DNA of 13,904 nt from UBA668 sp041178405 (lineage in GTDB: Bacteria; Actinomycetota; Acidimicrobiia; Acidimicrobiales; Ilumatobacteraceae), in the NCBI GenBank assembly GCA_041178405.1, contig JBEGVK010000180.1, forward strand, positions 1 through 13,904. Direction: 5' to 3'. Positions 1-6,060 of this stretch are shown piece after piece. A program made the translations under genes and the position numbers. The notes beneath the pieces were generated by a model. The model did no database searches, was not told where the DNA came from, and saw only the letters and a program-made list of their open reading frames with translations. Position 1 is the stretch's first letter. Each line of letters begins with the position of its first letter.

Positions 1-1
1 T

Positions 2-379
2 GCCATCGTGGCCGGACTCGACGGCCTCCTGCGCAGCCTCGGGGAGGTCCGGGCGACGATCGCAGACGATGACCGCGAGGCGCTGCACCGCCGGCTCGCC
101 ACTGCACGTGAGGCACGGGCCAACCTGCCCGTCCGTGGTGCACGGCCAGACCAGCTGGCAGAGGTGCGTATCCCGATCCTCGACCGACCCGGCGGCGCAG
201 CAGAGATATTCACGCTTGCCGCTGACCTTGGAGTGAACATCTCCAGCTTCGAAGTGGTCCACTCCGTTGAAGGCGATCGGGGCGTCGCGGTCGTGCTGGT
301 CGACCTGGCATCTGCCGACCTGTATCGCGGCGGGCTCATGGCACGTGGCTTCAGGCCCTCGGTGCAGCGGCTCGGCTGA
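2..379 (+). CDS. tyrA: Prephenate dehydrogenase, C-terminal part with ACT domain (5' end outside window)
   Basis: The reading frame is open from the left edge, so this is the 3' part of a longer gene; 125 residues are visible. The first 40 or so residues are helical and charged, as expected for the tail of the prephenate dehydrogenase dimerisation domain. From about residue 50 there is an ACT-type regulatory domain: a strand with an LAEVRIPILDRPGGAAEIF pattern, then LGVNISSFEVVHSVEGDRGVA. ACT domains usually bind tyrosine for feedback control in this family. Prephenate dehydrogenase makes 4-hydroxyphenylpyruvate in tyrosine synthesis. The tail ends 2 nt before the aroA start, and the pairing of tyrA with aroA in the shikimate/aromatic pathway supports the call. 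The catalytic NAD-binding domain is not in the window, so the identity rests on the ACT domain and the neighbour; another ACT-tailed protein cannot be fully excluded. Confidence 0.75.
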   Translation, partial: AIVAGLDGLLRSLGEVRATIADDDREALHRRLATAREARANLPVRGARPDQLAEVRIPILDRPGGAAEIFTLAADLGVNISSFEVVHSVEGDRGVAVVLVDLASADLYRGGLMARGFRPSVQRLG

Positions 380-381
380 CG

Positions 382-1650
382 ATGGTGGTCCAGCGGATAG
401 CGCCGCTCGGAGCGCCGGTGACCGCACGGGTGCGGGTCCCGGGCTCGAAGAGCATTGCCAACAGGGCATTGGTGTGCGCTGCCCTCGCAGAGGGGGAGAG
501 CAGCCTCGTCGGGCTTCCTGACGGCGACGACACTGCGGCGATGCTCGACTGCCTTGCAGAACTCGGGCTCGAGATCGAACAGGACGCAGGCAGTGCAGTC
601 GTGCAGGGGGGACTCTCCCGTGTCCGGCGCGGAGCGGTTGTTCTGGATGCTCGGCTGGCGGGCACCACGTCGCGCTTCATGACCGCCGTGGCGGCACTCG
701 TCGCCGGTCCGTGCACGATCGATGGCGAAGCACCGCTTCGAACCCGCCCAATGGATCCGCTGCACCACGCGCTGCGAAGCCTCGGCGTGTCCGTGTCGAC
801 GCCGCACGGCAACGGACGCCTCCCCGTCGTAGTGCAGGGTCCCCCGTCGGACGACGTCGACGAGATCAGCCTGTCGGGCAATGTCAGCAGCCAGTTTCTC
901 TCGGCGCTGATGCTCATCGGTCCGCTGCTGCCCCGCGGTCTGCGAATTCGGCTGCTCACTCCGCTCGTCTCGCGGCCGTATGTTCGGATGACGGCGGCGG
1001 TGATGGCCTCGTTCGGCGTGCCTGGCGTGGAGATGGGTGACAGAATCGTCACAGTGCCGCGAGGGTCATACCGCCCGTGCCGCTTCGAGGTCGAGCCTGA
1101 CGCGTCGTCGGCCGGGTATCCGCTTGCGCTTGCTGCCATCTGCAGCGGTGAGGTGCTCGTCGAGGGCCTCAGTGACACGTCCGTGCAGGGCGACGCTGGG
1201 TTCTGCCACGTGCTGGCGCGTATGGGGTGCGAGGTCCGTCAGGACAGGGCCGGCACGATGGTGAGCCGACGCGGCGAGCTGCGCGGCATCGGAGTCGACA
1301 TGAGCGACATGTCCGACCTCGTGCCGACCCTCGCCGTCGTGGCAGCCTTCGCCGAGGGAAGCACTGAGATTCACGGCGTGGGCTTCATCCGCGCCAAGGA
1401 GAGCGATCGAATCGGCGACCTGTGCACTGAGCTCCGCAAGGCTGGGGTTGGCGCCGAGGAGCGCCCGGATGGCCTGGTCATCCATCCTCAGCGAATGAGA
1501 CCCGCAACTCTTTCGACACACCACGATCACCGTCTCGCGATGTCGTTCGCCCTGCTGGCACTCGGTGCCGGTGACATCGTCGTCGAGGATCCCGATGTCG
1601 TGTCGAAGAGCTGGCCCGGGTTCTGGGACACTGTCGAGGCACTGCGATGA
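382..1650 (+). CDS. aroA: 3-phosphoshikimate 1-carboxyvinyltransferase (EPSP synthase)
   Basis: This 422-residue protein has the full length of the family and transfers the enolpyruvyl group of PEP to shikimate 3-phosphate in the cytoplasmic shikimate pathway. Visible signatures are PGSKSIANRAL at residues 20-30 (substrate-binding Lys/Ser), LAGTTSRFM at 92-100, SGNVSSQFLSALML around 165-177, the catalytic Asp in SDLVP (D312), and RAKESDRI at 337-344 with E340 and R343. The Gly of the AGT motif (G94) is kept, as in glyphosate-sensitive class I enzymes. The residue matching E. coli P101 is Phe, which from memory is usual in actinobacteria. The ATG at 382 follows the tyrA stop by 2 nt and places the PGSKS motif at the usual distance from the N-terminus. 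The gene ends in an ATGA overlap with the HAD gene, which ties aromatic biosynthesis to the envelope genes downstream. Confidence 0.96.
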   Translation: MVVQRIAPLGAPVTARVRVPGSKSIANRALVCAALAEGESSLVGLPDGDDTAAMLDCLAELGLEIEQDAGSAVVQGGLSRVRRGAVVLDARLAGTTSRFMTAVAALVAGPCTIDGEAPLRTRPMDPLHHALRSLGVSVSTPHGNGRLPVVVQGPPSDDVDEISLSGNVSSQFLSALMLIGPLLPRGLRIRLLTPLVSRPYVRMTAAVMASFGVPGVEMGDRIVTVPRGSYRPCRFEVEPDASSAGYPLALAAICSGEVLVEGLSDTSVQGDAGFCHVLARMGCEVRQDRAGTMVSRRGELRGIGVDMSDMSDLVPTLAVVAAFAEGSTEIHGVGFIRAKESDRIGDLCTELRKAGVGAEERPDGLVIHPQRMRPATLSTHHDHRLAMSFALLALGAGDIVVEDPDVVSKSWPGFWDTVEALR

Positions 1651-2300
1651 GCGAGTCGTACTCCGGGGCGGACGGGGTTGCAGCATTCGACGTTGACGGG
1701 ACGCTTACACACCGCGACTGCGTGGTGCCGTTCCTGGTCCGTGTCGGAGGATGGGGCGGGATTGCCGCAGCGCTCGGCCAACGCGCGTTCCGGTCGGCCA
1801 CCCTGCTTGCCCGGCGGGACCGCGACGGCTTGAAGGCCATTGTCGTCAGCGGGGTGCTGCGCGGTCGGCATGTCGACGAAATCGAGCAGATCGGCGAGAC
1901 CTTCGCCGACGAGGTCCACGACACCTGGCTGCGGCCGGACACCGTGGCGAGACTGAGGTGGCATCAGCGCTCTGGCCATCGTGTCGTGCTCGTGTCAGCG
2001 TCGCTCGGGCAGTACCTGCGGCCACTCGGGCGTCGACTAGGCGTCGACGGTGTGCTGTGCACTGAGCCGCGATCAGACGGTGGTGCCTTCGTGGACGGCC
2101 TCGACGGCCCCAATTGCCGTGCCGCCGAGAAGGTCAGGAGGCTCGAGTCGTGGCTGTCAGACCTCGGACTCTCCCGGGCGCCGCTTTGGGCTTACGGCGA
2201 CAGCAGCGGAGACAGGGAACTGCTCGCACGCGCAGACCACCCGGTGCTGGTTCGGCGCGCCACGCTCCCCGCTGCGCCCGCTGGGAGCCTGACGTGCTGA
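1647..2300 (+). CDS. HAD-IB family phosphatase, candidate 5-phospho-DPPR phosphatase
   Basis: A 217-residue SerB-like haloacid dehalogenase superfamily hydrolase. All four HAD motifs are present: FDVDGT with nucleophile D15 and acid/base D17, VSAS with S117, K162 in an AAEK context, and GDSSGD at 184-189 with Mg-binding D185 and D189. The segment between motifs I and II (about residues 21-110) is a helical cap typical of subfamily IB. The start ATG overlaps the aroA stop (ATGA), and the stop lies 7 nt inside ubiA. Subfamily IB includes phosphoserine phosphatase, but two points favour a lipid-linked sugar substrate: tight coupling to the DPPR synthase gene, and the known occurrence of HAD-UbiA fusion proteins in other bacteria. 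I infer that it removes the 5-phosphate from polyprenylphosphoryl-5-phosphoribose, a step assigned in mycobacteria to the unrelated PAP2-type protein Rv3807c. The family call is firm; the substrate is inference. Confidence 0.88.
   Translation: MSESYSGADGVAAFDVDGTLTHRDCVVPFLVRVGGWGGIAAALGQRAFRSATLLARRDRDGLKAIVVSGVLRGRHVDEIEQIGETFADEVHDTWLRPDTVARLRWHQRSGHRVVLVSASLGQYLRPLGRRLGVDGVLCTEPRSDGGAFVDGLDGPNCRAAEKVRRLESWLSDLGLSRAPLWAYGDSSGDRELLARADHPVLVRRATLPAAPAGSLTC
2283..2287 (+). promoter_or_regulatory. Ribosome binding site GGGAG for the UbiA gene
   Basis: GGGAG lies 6 nt upstream of the GTG at 2294, inside the end of the HAD gene. It supports GTG 2294 as the true start. The frame is also open further upstream, back to 2114, but that part only shadows the HAD gene and encodes an Arg/Pro-rich stretch unlike any UbiA protein. 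Confidence 0.55.
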
Positions 2301-3163
2301 GAGCACTCGTTGCCGAGGCCCGTCCGCGCCAGTGGCTGAAGAACGTCCTCGTGCTCGCTGCGCCCGGCGCTGCCGGACTTCTCGACGATCCAGCAGCACT
2401 TCGTACGGGTCTCCTCGCATTCACGGCGTTCTGCCTCGCGAGCAGCGGTACCTACTACTGGAACGACATCCATGACCGGCATGCCGACGCTCGGCATCCA
2501 GTGAAGCGCCTCCGTCCTATCGCGAGCGGACTCATCCCTGTGCCCTTCGCTGTCGCAGTGTCCGTCGTGCTGCTTGCGGGGGCGGTGATCCTTGCGTGGT
2601 CGCTCAGTGCGTCGACCGGCCTCGTGGTCGCCCTCTACGTGGTGCTCACCACGACGTACAGCCTTGGCCTGAAGCATGTTGCAGTCGTCGACCTCGTTCT
2701 CGTCGCCTCGGGATTCGTCCTCCGGGCAATGGCGGGTGCAGAGGCGGCCGATGTTGCGATGAGCACATGGTTCGTGCTGTTCACCTCGTTCGGATCGCTG
2801 TTCATCGTCACCGGCAAGCGGTTCGCCGAGCTGCGCGAACTCGGCGACGGGGCGGCCGACGTGCGCCCGAGCCTTGCTGCGTACACATCCGGCTATCTGC
2901 AGTCGGTGGTGTCGGCCAGCGTGACGGCGGCGCTCGTCACGTACTGCCTCTGGGCCTTCGAGGTCCGTGAGGTGGCGGGCACCTCGCTGCCGTTCTACGA
3001 ACTCTCGATCGTCCCGATGGCGATGGCGCTCCTGCGCTATCTGCTCGTGCTCGAGCAGGGACGTGGTTCTGCACCCGAGGAGATCTTTGCCTCCGACCAC
3101 GTTCTGCAGGTGCTGGGTGCTGCGTGGCTGGCAGTCTTTGCAGCGGGTGTCTATGCAGGCTGA
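2294..3163 (+). CDS. ubiA: UbiA-family decaprenyl-phosphate phosphoribosyltransferase (DPPR synthase)
   Basis: A 289-residue polytopic membrane prenyltransferase resembling mycobacterial Rv3806c. It should move phosphoribose from PRPP to polyprenyl phosphate, the first committed step of DPA synthesis, at the cytoplasmic membrane. The N-terminus carries the ARPRQWLKNVLVLAAP signature at residues 9-24. The Asp-rich motif NDIHDRHAD at 57-65 (N57, D58, D61, D65) is followed by HPVKRLRPIASG, and a second cytoplasmic region has YSLGLKH at 122-128 with D133. GSLFIVTGKRFAEL at 167-180 matches the Rv3806c-type subgroup rather than quinone-type UbiA, as far as I can recall that sequence. Seven to nine hydrophobic helices cover the rest. 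The GTG start has a good ribosome binding site and overlaps the HAD stop by 7 nt. The 3' end overlaps the methyltransferase gene by 11 nt. The lipid chain length is unknown. Confidence 0.9.
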   Translation: MLRALVAEARPRQWLKNVLVLAAPGAAGLLDDPAALRTGLLAFTAFCLASSGTYYWNDIHDRHADARHPVKRLRPIASGLIPVPFAVAVSVVLLAGAVILAWSLSASTGLVVALYVVLTTTYSLGLKHVAVVDLVLVASGFVLRAMAGAEAADVAMSTWFVLFTSFGSLFIVTGKRFAELRELGDGAADVRPSLAAYTSGYLQSVVSASVTAALVTYCLWAFEVREVAGTSLPFYELSIVPMAMALLRYLLVLEQGRGSAPEEIFASDHVLQVLGAAWLAVFAAGVYAG

Positions 3164-3914
3164 TCCGACACCGCCGTTGCTCGACTCCGTGCTGAGTCGA
3201 ATCGAGGCCGTCGACGGCTGGCTCACCACCGGACAGGCGGCGCTCCTGTTCGAGGCGGCGACGCGCATGCCGAGTGACGGCAGGATCGTCGAGATCGGCT
3301 CGTTCCGCGGCCGGAGCACGATCGTGCTGGCATCAGCTGCACCGCAGGGCGCCGAGATCGTCGCAATCGACCCGCATGCGGGAAATGACCGTGGACCCAA
3401 TGAGATCGAGGGCTTCGTTGCTGAGGCACAGTCCGACAATGAGATCTTCCTTGCCAATCTCACTGCAGCCGGCGTGGCGAGCCGAGTGCGGCACCTCAGG
3501 ATGTTCAGCGATGCGGCGCTGCCCGTCCTGCAGGGGCCGGTCGACGTGCTCTACGTCGATGGTGCTCATCGCTTCGGGCCGGCACGAGCCGACATCCGTG
3601 ATTGGGGACGGCGCGTCGTGCCCGGAGGGACCATGCTGGTGCACGACTCGTTCTCGTCAGTCGGCGTCACCGTTGCGATTCTCGTTGAGCTGATGTTCTC
3701 GAGCCGGTTCCGCTACGTCAGGCGGTCGAGATCGCTCGCTGAGTTCTCCGCCGACATGCCAGCTGGGTGGCTGCCCCGCGTGGGGAACGCGCTCCGGATT
3801 GCGGGAGCCCTTCCGTGGTGGGCGAAGAACCTTGCGGTCAAGGCGGTCATTGCCCTCCGTCTCGGACCAGTTGCCCGCATCGTGCTGCGTCGTGATCTTG
3901 AGTGGCCGTACTGA
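3153..3914 (+). CDS. Class I SAM-dependent methyltransferase, substrate unknown
   Basis: A 253-residue protein with a Rossmann methyltransferase core of the Methyltransf_24 type. Motif I is VEIGSFRGRST (residues 46-56), which binds SAM. The acidic residue after strand 2 is D73 in AIDPHAG. DVLYVDGAHR (131-140) and PGGTMLVHDSF (157-167) carry acidic and His residues seen in metal-assisted O-methyltransferases of the CmcI/TylF kind. The C-terminal 50 or so residues are rich in Trp, Leu and Arg (PWWAKNLAVKAVIALRLGPVARIVLRR) and could bind the membrane surface. The ATG at 3153 lies 11 nt inside the ubiA end; an in-frame GTG at 3147 is an alternative start. The stop overlaps the dprE1 ATG (TGATG). 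Its position between the first and third steps of DPA synthesis suggests that it methylates a lipid-linked or envelope sugar, but no substrate can be read from the sequence. Confidence 0.85.
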   Translation: MQADPTPPLLDSVLSRIEAVDGWLTTGQAALLFEAATRMPSDGRIVEIGSFRGRSTIVLASAAPQGAEIVAIDPHAGNDRGPNEIEGFVAEAQSDNEIFLANLTAAGVASRVRHLRMFSDAALPVLQGPVDVLYVDGAHRFGPARADIRDWGRRVVPGGTMLVHDSFSSVGVTVAILVELMFSSRFRYVRRSRSLAEFSADMPAGWLPRVGNALRIAGALPWWAKNLAVKAVIALRLGPVARIVLRRDLEWPY

Positions 3915-5272
3915 TGGCAGCGAGTACGTCGCAGAGCATCGCCCTGAGCGGCTGGGGACGGACGAATCCCTCGGTCTCCGAGGTCCGTCACCTCGAGCCA
4001 GACATGCTTCGCAGCGCTATCGTCGACTGCGGCACCCGTGGCGCGCTTGTCCGCGGTCTGGGCCGCTCCTACGGCGATGCGGCGCAGAACGCTGGCGGTC
4101 TTGTGGCGTTGCTGCCAGAGGTCGGGCTGCAGAGTGGGATCGAGGGTGGAGAGGTCACTGTCGGTGCCGGCACCTCTCTTGACGCGCTCCTGCGCATGAT
4201 CGTCCCGATGGGGTGGTTCGTGCCCGTGACCCCAGGCACCCGATTCGTGACGGTCGGCGGTGCAATTGCCAGTGACGTGCACGGCAAGAACCACCACGTC
4301 GACGGGTCGTTCGGCTCGCACGTGTCGAGGATGACGCTGCTGCGTGCCGATGGGTCGACGGAGTCGCTCGACCCATCAATGCCACTGTTCTGGGCCACCG
4401 TGGGCGGGATGGGGCTGACTGGGGCGATTCTCGACGCGACGATCAGGCTGGTGCCGATCGAGACAAGCCGAATGTCGGTGCATACCTCGAGAATCGACGA
4501 CCTCGACTCGCTCATGTCGGCGATGAGCGAAGACGACGAGAAGTTCCGCTACAGCGTGGCGTGGATCGATCTCATGGCGCGTGGGCGCAGCATGGGTCGC
4601 AGCGTGCTGACACGTGGGGATCATGCCCGGCTCGCTCAACTCGATGCGCGTGGCGCGCGCGATCCACTTGGATTCGACCCACGGCAGGTAGCGGCAGTGC
4701 CCCCGCTCGTGCCCTCGCCCGGGGTGCTCAACCGTCTGAGCGTGGCTGCGTTCAACGAGTTCTGGTTTCGCCGGGCTCCGCGTCATCGACGCGACGAGGT
4801 GCAGTCCGTGTCGGCGTTCTTCCATCCCCTCGATCTTGTCGGTTCGTGGAACCGCCTCTACGGGGCGCGTGGGATGGTGCAGTACCAGTTCGTGGTGCCC
4901 TTCGGCGAGGAGGACACCGTGAGGGCCGTCGTCGAGCGGCTCTCCGACAGTCGGATCACGAGCTTCCTCGCTGTCTTGAAGCGACTCGGCGAGGCGAATC
5001 CGGCACCCCTGAGCTTCCCGCGTGCAGGCTGGACGCTGGCGCTCGATGTCCCGGCGTCGTCGCCAGGTCTCTCGGCTCTGCTGCACAGCCTCGACGACAT
5101 CGTGCTCGACGCCGGAGGGCGCCATTACTTTGCGAAGGACTCGTGCACGACTCGGGCAGCGATCGAACGCGGATATCCGCGGCTGGCGGAGTGGCGGCAG
5201 ATCCGCTCATCGGCCGACCCCGAACGCAGGTGGCAGAGTGACCTCGGCAGGCGACTGGGCCTGCTCGACTGA
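3914..5272 (+). CDS. dprE1: Decaprenylphosphoryl-beta-D-ribose 2-oxidase (DprE1)
   Basis: A 452-residue FAD-dependent oxidase of the vanillyl-alcohol oxidase fold. It oxidises the 2'-OH of polyprenylphosphoryl-ribose to the 2-keto intermediate. Against M. tuberculosis DprE1 as I recall it, similarity runs end to end: SGWGRTNPSV (12-21), GLGRSYGDAAQN (48-59), VTPGTRFVTVGGAIASDVHGKNHH (105-128, FAD-binding, H123 and K125), LFWATVGGMGLTG (158-170), FHPLDLVGSWNRLYG (303-317), QYQF with Q323/Q325, K356, and YFAKDSCTT with K408. Two active-site positions differ: the covalent benzothiazinone target C387 is Ala (A376, in GWTLALDVP) and Y314 is Phe (F303). N385 is Thr (T374). The ATG at 3914 overlaps the upstream stop by 1 nt; a GTG at 3902 would add four residues. 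It is followed 22 nt later by its pathway partner dprE2. Confidence 0.95.
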   Translation: MAASTSQSIALSGWGRTNPSVSEVRHLEPDMLRSAIVDCGTRGALVRGLGRSYGDAAQNAGGLVALLPEVGLQSGIEGGEVTVGAGTSLDALLRMIVPMGWFVPVTPGTRFVTVGGAIASDVHGKNHHVDGSFGSHVSRMTLLRADGSTESLDPSMPLFWATVGGMGLTGAILDATIRLVPIETSRMSVHTSRIDDLDSLMSAMSEDDEKFRYSVAWIDLMARGRSMGRSVLTRGDHARLAQLDARGARDPLGFDPRQVAAVPPLVPSPGVLNRLSVAAFNEFWFRRAPRHRRDEVQSVSAFFHPLDLVGSWNRLYGARGMVQYQFVVPFGEEDTVRAVVERLSDSRITSFLAVLKRLGEANPAPLSFPRAGWTLALDVPASSPGLSALLHSLDDIVLDAGGRHYFAKDSCTTRAAIERGYPRLAEWRQIRSSADPERRWQSDLGRRLGLLD

Positions 5273-5282
5273 TCGGTGGAGT

Positions 5283-5288
5283 GGAGAG
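5283..5288 (+). promoter_or_regulatory. Ribosome binding site GGAGAG for dprE2
   Basis: GGAGAG sits 6 nt before the ATG at 5295 in the 22-nt gap after dprE1. It fixes the dprE2 start, although the same frame stays open well into dprE1. It gives the second gene of the pair its own ribosome entry. Confidence 0.55.
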
Positions 5289-5294
5289 CGGACA

Positions 5295-6056
5295 ATGGAC
5301 AGCGCCCTCGGCGAATATGAGACGATCGTCCTCTTCGGCGGCACGAGCGACATCGGACTCGCTGTCGTCCGGGAGTTCCTCGCCCCACCCACCCGCGTCG
5401 TTGTCCTCGCGTGCAGGGACACCGAACACGGCGCATCGGCAGCTGCCTCGCTGCGGCATGACGGCCTGCGTGTCGATGTGGTGCCATTTGAGGCCACGGA
5501 CGCCACTGCCGCCCAGCGGATCCTCGCCGAGGCATCGTCGGCGCACGGCGACCTCGACGTGGTGATCGTGGCCCACGCACTCCTGGGAGACGCATCGGCA
5601 ACCTGCACCGACCCCGTGGCAGCGGCGCGACTCGTCGAGGTGAACATGGGCTCAGCAGTTGCGGCCGTCGTGGCGGCAGGCGAGTGCCTGAGGCGGCAGG
5701 GCCACGGCGACATCGTCGTGCTCAGCAGTGTCGCTGGGGAGCGAGTGCGCTCCTCGAACCCGGTCTATGGAGGGACAAAGGCAGGTCTCGACGGATTCGC
5801 CCAGGGCTACGGCGATCGTGTGGCAGGCGATGGCGTGCACGTCATGGTGGTCCGTCCCGGCTTTGTCCACTCGTCGATGACGAAGGGAATGAAGGCCGCT
5901 CCGCTTGCCACCAGCCCGGAGGCTGTGGCGTCGGTGGTCGCACGTGGCCTGCGACGCCGTCGCCGCATGGTCTGGGCACCTCCGCTGCTCCGGGCGGTCT
6001 TCGTCGTCCTCCGTCACCTGCCGGCGACCGTGTGGCGCCGCCTTCCGCTGGGCTGA
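5295..6056 (+). CDS. dprE2: Decaprenylphospho-beta-D-erythro-pentofuranosid-2-ulose 2-reductase (DprE2)
   Basis: A 253-residue classical short-chain dehydrogenase, almost exactly the length of mycobacterial Rv3791. It reduces the 2-keto intermediate made by DprE1 to polyprenylphosphoryl-arabinose, using NAD(P)H. Features are the Rossmann motif GGTSDIG at 15-21, HALLGDA at 94-100, the catalytic Ser in VVLSSVAGERVR (S145), and YxxxK in VYGGTKAGLDGF (Y158, K162). The C-terminus reads MVWAPPLLRAVFVVLRHLPATVWRRLPLG, a hydrophobic/basic tail closely matching the Rv3791 tail and probably contacting the membrane. The ATG at 5295 has a GGAGAG ribosome binding site and gives the expected N-terminus. 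DprE1 and DprE2 act as a pair in the epimerisation of ribose to arabinose, and their adjacency here supports both calls. Confidence 0.94.
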   Translation: MDSALGEYETIVLFGGTSDIGLAVVREFLAPPTRVVVLACRDTEHGASAAASLRHDGLRVDVVPFEATDATAAQRILAEASSAHGDLDVVIVAHALLGDASATCTDPVAAARLVEVNMGSAVAAVVAAGECLRRQGHGDIVVLSSVAGERVRSSNPVYGGTKAGLDGFAQGYGDRVAGDGVHVMVVRPGFVHSSMTKGMKAAPLATSPEAVASVVARGLRRRRRMVWAPPLLRAVFVVLRHLPATVWRRLPLG

Positions 6057-6060
6057 CCAG

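Noticed and set aside
2114..2293. Sixty-residue N-terminal extension of the UbiA protein
   Set aside because: It lies fully inside the HAD gene in another frame, is Arg/Pro-rich, and the GTG at 2294 has a ribosome binding site and gives the usual UbiA N-terminus.
1647..2300. Calling the HAD-IB gene serB (phosphoserine phosphatase)
   Set aside because: The four motifs are shared by the whole subfamily, and the coupling to ubiA argues for another substrate, so no gene symbol was given.
2967..3152. Sixty-two-residue N-terminal extension of the methyltransferase
   Set aside because: It shadows the ubiA 3' end, is low-complexity Arg/Ser-rich, and is unlike methyltransferase N-termini; ATG 3153 fits the operon overlap pattern.
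2192..3463. Long minus-strand open frame of 423 codons opposite ubiA and the methyltransferase
   Set aside because: It is a GC-rich antisense shadow: its translation is rich in Arg, Ser and Glu with no recognisable motif, while the plus strand carries two convincing gene families.
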